This document shows, piece by piece, positions 61,142 to 64,000 of a DNA stretch of 64,000 nt. Origin of the DNA: Streptomyces brasiliensis (GTDB taxonomy: Bacteria; Actinomycetota; Actinomycetes; Streptomycetales; Streptomycetaceae); contig NZ_BMQA01000027.1 in assembly GCF_014647875.1 (NCBI RefSeq), forward strand, positions 44,535 through 108,534, written 5' to 3'. Below the pieces are notes generated by a model. It had not been told where the DNA came from and ran no database searches. It was given only the letters and a program-made list of their open reading frames with translations. The translations under genes were made by a program, and so were the position numbers. Every line of letters starts with the position of its first letter. The stretch's first letter is position 1.

Positions 61142-61927
61142 GTGACCTTGAGGATCGTTGTCTGTGTGAAGTACGTACCCGTCGCGACCGGCGACCGGCG
61201 CTTCGCGGACGACAAGACGACTGACCGCGAGTCGGTCGACGGCCTGCTGTCCGAGCTGGACGAGTACGCCGTCGAGCAGGCGCTGCGGATTGCCGAAGCC
61301 TCCGGCGACGCCGCGGTCACCGCGCTGACCGTGGCGCCGGACGACGCCCAGGACGCCCTGCGCAAGGCGCTGTCCATGGGCGTGGACCAGGCCGTCCACG
61401 TCAACGACGACGACATCCACGGCACCGACGCCATCGGTACCTCGCTCATCCTGGCCAAGGCCATTGAGCAGACCGGCTTCGATCTGGTGGTCTGCGGCAT
61501 GGCCTCCACCGACGGCACCATGGGGGTGCTGCCGGCCCTGCTCGCCGAGCGTCTGGGCGTCCCCCAGGCCACCCTGCTCTCCGAGATCGCCATCGAGGGC
61601 GACACGGTGACCGGCCGCCGTGACGGGGACGCGGCCACCGAGCAGTTGAGGGCCGTCCTGCCTGCTGTGGTCAGCGTCACCGATCGGTCCGGTGAGCCCC
61701 GCTATCCCACCTTCAAGGGCATCATGGCCGCCAAGAAGAAGAAGATGCGGAGTCTGGACCTGGACGACCTGGGCCTCGACGCCGCCGAGGTGGGACTCAG
61801 CGGGGCATGGACGAAGGTGGAGGCCGTCGCTACCCGTCCGCCGCGCACCGTGGGCACGATCGTCAAGGACGAGGGCGAGGGGGGCCGGCAGCTCGCCACC
61901 TTCCTCGCCGAGCAGAAGTTCGTCTGA
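61142..61927 (+). CDS. etfB: Electron-transfer flavoprotein, beta subunit
   Basis: This 261-residue subunit begins MTLRIVVCVKYVPVATGDRR and has the ETF-beta pattern: LSELDEYAVEQALRIAE, DLVVCGMASTDGTMGVLPAL (AMP-binding) and the signature PRYPTFKGIMAAKKKKM. With the alpha subunit it accepts electrons from acyl-CoA dehydrogenases. The GTG at 61142 follows AAGGAGAAGGCCT. Streptomyces normally carries housekeeping etf genes elsewhere; this pair sits in the accessory island under an operon-1-like promoter and therefore probably serves the island dehydrogenase at 49.2 kb. Confidence 0.93.
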   Translation: MTLRIVVCVKYVPVATGDRRFADDKTTDRESVDGLLSELDEYAVEQALRIAEASGDAAVTALTVAPDDAQDALRKALSMGVDQAVHVNDDDIHGTDAIGTSLILAKAIEQTGFDLVVCGMASTDGTMGVLPALLAERLGVPQATLLSEIAIEGDTVTGRRDGDAATEQLRAVLPAVVSVTDRSGEPRYPTFKGIMAAKKKKMRSLDLDDLGLDAAEVGLSGAWTKVEAVATRPPRTVGTIVKDEGEGGRQLATFLAEQKFV

Positions 61928-61963
61928 CCTCCGACCGCACGACCTCCTAGGAGACATAAAGCA

Positions 61964-62932
61964 ATGGGTGAGATCCTCGTCCTGGTCGACCACGCCGGCG
62001 GCCGGATCCGCAAGCCGGCCCTGGAGCTGCTGACCCTGGCCCGACGCCTGGGCACGCCCGCGGCCGTGGTGCTCGGCGCCGGCGAGTCCGCCGCCGCCAT
62101 CGCCGCCACTGCCGGCGAATACGGCGCCGCGAAGGTCTATGTGGCCGACGCGAGCGAGTTCGCCGACTACCTGGTCGTCCCCAAGGTCGATGCCCTGGCC
62201 CAGATCGCCCAGGCCGCCTCCCCCGCCGCGGTGCTGGTCACCTCCACCGGCGAGGGCAAGGAGGTTGCCGCCCGCTTGGCGCTGCGCATGGGATCGGGCC
62301 TGATCACAGACGCCGTCGACGTGGCCCCCGGGGATGCAGGCCCGGTGGCTGCTCAGTCGGTGTTCGCCGCCTCTTACACGGTCACTTCCACCGTCACCCG
62401 CGGCATACCGGTCATCACCGTCAAGCCCAACGCCACCGGCTCGGAGGCGGCCCCCGCCGCTGGGCAGGTCGAGCAGGTCACCGTGGCCTTCTCCGAGGCC
62501 GCCGCCGGCACCAGGGTGGTCTCCCGCACCCCCAGGGCCTCCTCCGGGCGGCCGGAGCTGACCGATGCCGAGATCGTGGTTTCCGGTGGCCGCGGCGTGG
62601 CTGGCCCCGGCGGTTTCTCGGTGGTCGAGGAGTTGGCCGACGCGCTGGACGCGGCGGTAGGCGCGTCCCGGGCGGCGGTGGACGCGGGCTGGTACCCGCA
62701 CACCAACCAGGTCGGCCAGACCGGCAAGCAGGTCTCCCCGCAGCTGTACATCGCCAACGGCATCTCCGGCGCGATCCAACACCGCGCGGGCATGCAGACC
62801 TCTAAAACCATCGTGGCGGTCAACAAGGATCCGGAGGCGCCGATCTTCGACCTGGTCGACTACGGCTTGGTCGGTGACCTGTTCGAGGTGCTGCCCCAGC
62901 TCACTGCCGAGGTCAAGGCCCGCAAGGCCTGA
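61964..62932 (+). CDS. etfA: Electron-transfer flavoprotein, alpha subunit
   Basis: This 322-residue subunit begins MGEILVLVDHAGGRIRKPAL and has the FAD-binding C-terminal domain with VSGGRGVAGPGGFSVVEELA, then GASRAAVDAGWYPHTNQVGQ and TGKQVSPQLYIANGISGAIQ and the end IVAVNKDPEAPIFDLVDYGL. It is complete and normal in length. The ATG at 61964 follows CTAGGAGACATAAAGCA, 36 bases after etfB. It passes electrons on to an ETF-quinone oxidoreductase, which is not in this window. Confidence 0.94.
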   Translation: MGEILVLVDHAGGRIRKPALELLTLARRLGTPAAVVLGAGESAAAIAATAGEYGAAKVYVADASEFADYLVVPKVDALAQIAQAASPAAVLVTSTGEGKEVAARLALRMGSGLITDAVDVAPGDAGPVAAQSVFAASYTVTSTVTRGIPVITVKPNATGSEAAPAAGQVEQVTVAFSEAAAGTRVVSRTPRASSGRPELTDAEIVVSGGRGVAGPGGFSVVEELADALDAAVGASRAAVDAGWYPHTNQVGQTGKQVSPQLYIANGISGAIQHRAGMQTSKTIVAVNKDPEAPIFDLVDYGLVGDLFEVLPQLTAEVKARKA

Positions 62933-63087
62933 CGTACTCCACCGCCGGGGAGACGAAGCCGCCGATGCAGTTCGCGGCGGGCCTCCCGGCTGCCGCGCTC
63001 GCGGAGGTTGAGCGGCCGAGGAACGGGAGTGTCTTGGTTTTGGCGCTTCCAAGATTTTCGTAGACGGTGATCGTCTGCCTACGGCTG

Positions 63088-63770
63088 TCAGTTGAGGAGG
63101 ATGCTGAAGCGGCGCTGGTATGCAGCGGGGCTGATGGACAACTCCCGTGCGAAGACCCGTCGGAGACTCTCGTAACTCGGGAACCCGGCCAAAAACGCCG
63201 CCTGTGTCGCGGTGTGCCCCTGGTCGAGCAGAGCCTTCGCGATATCAAACCGGATCGACTCGACGTAGCGGGCCGGTGTGGTGGACAACTCCTCTCGGAA
63301 CAGCCGCGTGAGATGGCGGGGACTGAGGTGGAGATGCCCGGCGAGTTCACCAAGGGAGTGGTTCCCCGCAGGATTCGCCATCACCCGGTCGACGACTGTG
63401 CGCAGGGCCGGGGACCGGGGCGGTGGGCCCTGCAGGGGCGCGGAGAACTGTGACTGGCCGCCCGCGCGTTGCAGGTAGACCACCAGGGCGCGGCGTCCCG
63501 GCTCAGGTCAGGACCGTGGTCTTCCTCGACGAGAGCCAGCGCCAGGTCGATGCCGGCGGTGACGCCCGGCGAGGTGTACGTGGCGCCGTCGCGAACGTAG
63601 AAGGCATCGGGTTCTACGCGAATCTTCGGGTGCCGGGCGGCGAGTCGAGAGCAGGGCGATCCGGTAGTCGGCGCCAAGTCGATTCGCTTCCCCGAACACC
63701 TCTGCAGGGCCGGCGACGTCCAGCAGTGCGACCCCGTCGTAGACGAGGATCGCGACCCGATCGCGATGTT
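63088..63770 (-). pseudogene. GlxA-type AraC-family regulator, broken
   Basis: The C-terminal HTH half is intact on the minus strand: GNHSLGELAGHLHLSPRHLT, FREELSTTPARYVESIRFDI and ARELSISPAAYQRRFSILLN. Before it, in a different frame, comes YVRDGATYTSPGVTAGIDLA then LALVEEDHGPDLSRDAA, and in a third frame the DJ-1/PfpI-like start RVAILVYDGVALLDVAGPAE then VFGEANRLGADYRIALLST. About 80 codons of the ligand domain are missing between the last two parts. One deletion and two frameshifts inactivate it. The 155 bases between etfA and its end show nothing. Confidence 0.8.
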
Positions 63771-64000
63771 CCGCGACACGGGGCTTTCGACCCCGTTCTC
63801 CGACATGGGGCAGCGCTTCGAGCTCGACGGCGCCGACCACGCGCGCAAGCGGATCCTGGACCGTTTGACCGACCTGCCCGTCCAGGTCGTCGACGCCTCG
63901 TGGCACTGCATCACGTCCAATCCGCTTGCGTATGCCCTGGCCGGCGACACGTCGGCACTGCCGATGCGTGAGCGGAACCTCGCCTGGACCGTCTTCACCG
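63766..64000 (+). pseudogene. MmyB-like regulator ligand-binding domain, headless and cut by window end
   Basis: From 63766 the plus strand is open to the window end and reads ARKRILDRLTDLPVQVVDAS then WHCITSNPLAYALAGDTSAL and PMRERNLAWTVFT. This is the MmyB-like ligand-binding domain that follows a helix-turn-helix in many actinobacterial regulators. The expected N-terminal XRE-type DNA-binding domain is absent: upstream sequence belongs to the GlxA-like gene on the other strand. Either this is another deletion fragment or a stand-alone domain; the rest lies beyond the window. Confidence 0.6.

Overview
The first half of this window (about 1-33.6 kb) is core chromosome of a Streptomyces or a very close relative. 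Three things point that way: very high G+C with strong GC3 bias, GTG/TTG starts with GGAGG-type ribosome binding sites, and above all the gene order. From memory, the order acs, tad pilus genes, DEAD/DEAH helicase, bldG with its anti-sigma partner, hppA, topA, fused tmk, holB, secreted tripeptidyl aminopeptidase and tRNA-Thr matches the SCO3563-SCO3540 stretch of S. coelicolor. In this part the window holds acetyl-CoA synthetase (cut by the window start), a SulP transporter and beta-carbonic anhydrase that look like one fusion gene broken by a frameshift, a deacetylase-like lipoprotein, a ParA/CooC-type ATPase, a Fic-like protein, a HAD phosphatase, a seven-gene Tad/Flp pilus operon (9.5-14.9 kb), an MrfA/YprA-type helicase, the BldG switch, a proton-pumping pyrophosphatase, topoisomerase I, dTMP kinase fused to a membrane domain, DNA polymerase III delta prime and a tripeptidyl-aminopeptidase-like lipoprotein.

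Just after tRNA-Thr(CGU) at 33548-33624 the content changes completely. From about 34 kb to the window end there is an accessory catabolic island with no housekeeping genes. Its intact genes form a coherent set. Operon 1 (34.9-39.3 kb) has a VOC/extradiol-type protein, an FAH-family hydrolase, both subunits of a 3-oxoacid-type CoA-transferase, and a Cys-less thiolase-fold protein paired with a DUF35 protein. A flavin reductase (40.3 kb) and an LLM flavin monooxygenase with an esterase-713-like hydrolase (42.4-44.5 kb) form an oxygenase module. An RbsABC-like ABC importer (41.1-47.1 kb) supplies uptake. MmgE/PrpD, acyl-CoA dehydrogenase, ADP-forming acyl-CoA ligase, enoyl-CoA hydratase/3-hydroxyacyl-CoA dehydrogenase and a double-hotdog thioesterase (47.4-57.1 kb) form a beta-oxidation module. 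An electron-transfer flavoprotein pair (61.1-62.9 kb) would serve the acyl-CoA dehydrogenase. The substrate cannot be read from the sequence; an ester or ring compound that is oxygenated, cleaved and beta-oxidised is my inference.

The island appears to be controlled by three FCD-type GntR regulators (34.1, 57.9 and 58.9 kb, the last two a tandem duplication). Short palindromes around GTATAC lie upstream of the regulators and operons. In three promoters the site sits exactly 18 nt downstream of the start of an identical CATACT -10 box.

The island is also heavily eroded. I see a TPP-enzyme head fused to a flavoprotein tail (39.7 kb), an internally deleted SDR (48.8 kb), a creatininase remnant, a three-part SDR/thioesterase/permease chimera (54.6-56.0 kb), a deleted Ldh2-family gene (57.2-57.7 kb), a frameshifted second MmgE/PrpD gene (59.6-60.7 kb), a broken GlxA-type regulator and a headless MmyB-type fragment at the window end. 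The paralogous fragments (second permease, thioesterase, MmgE, GntR) suggest that a second, related cluster once lay beside the intact one.
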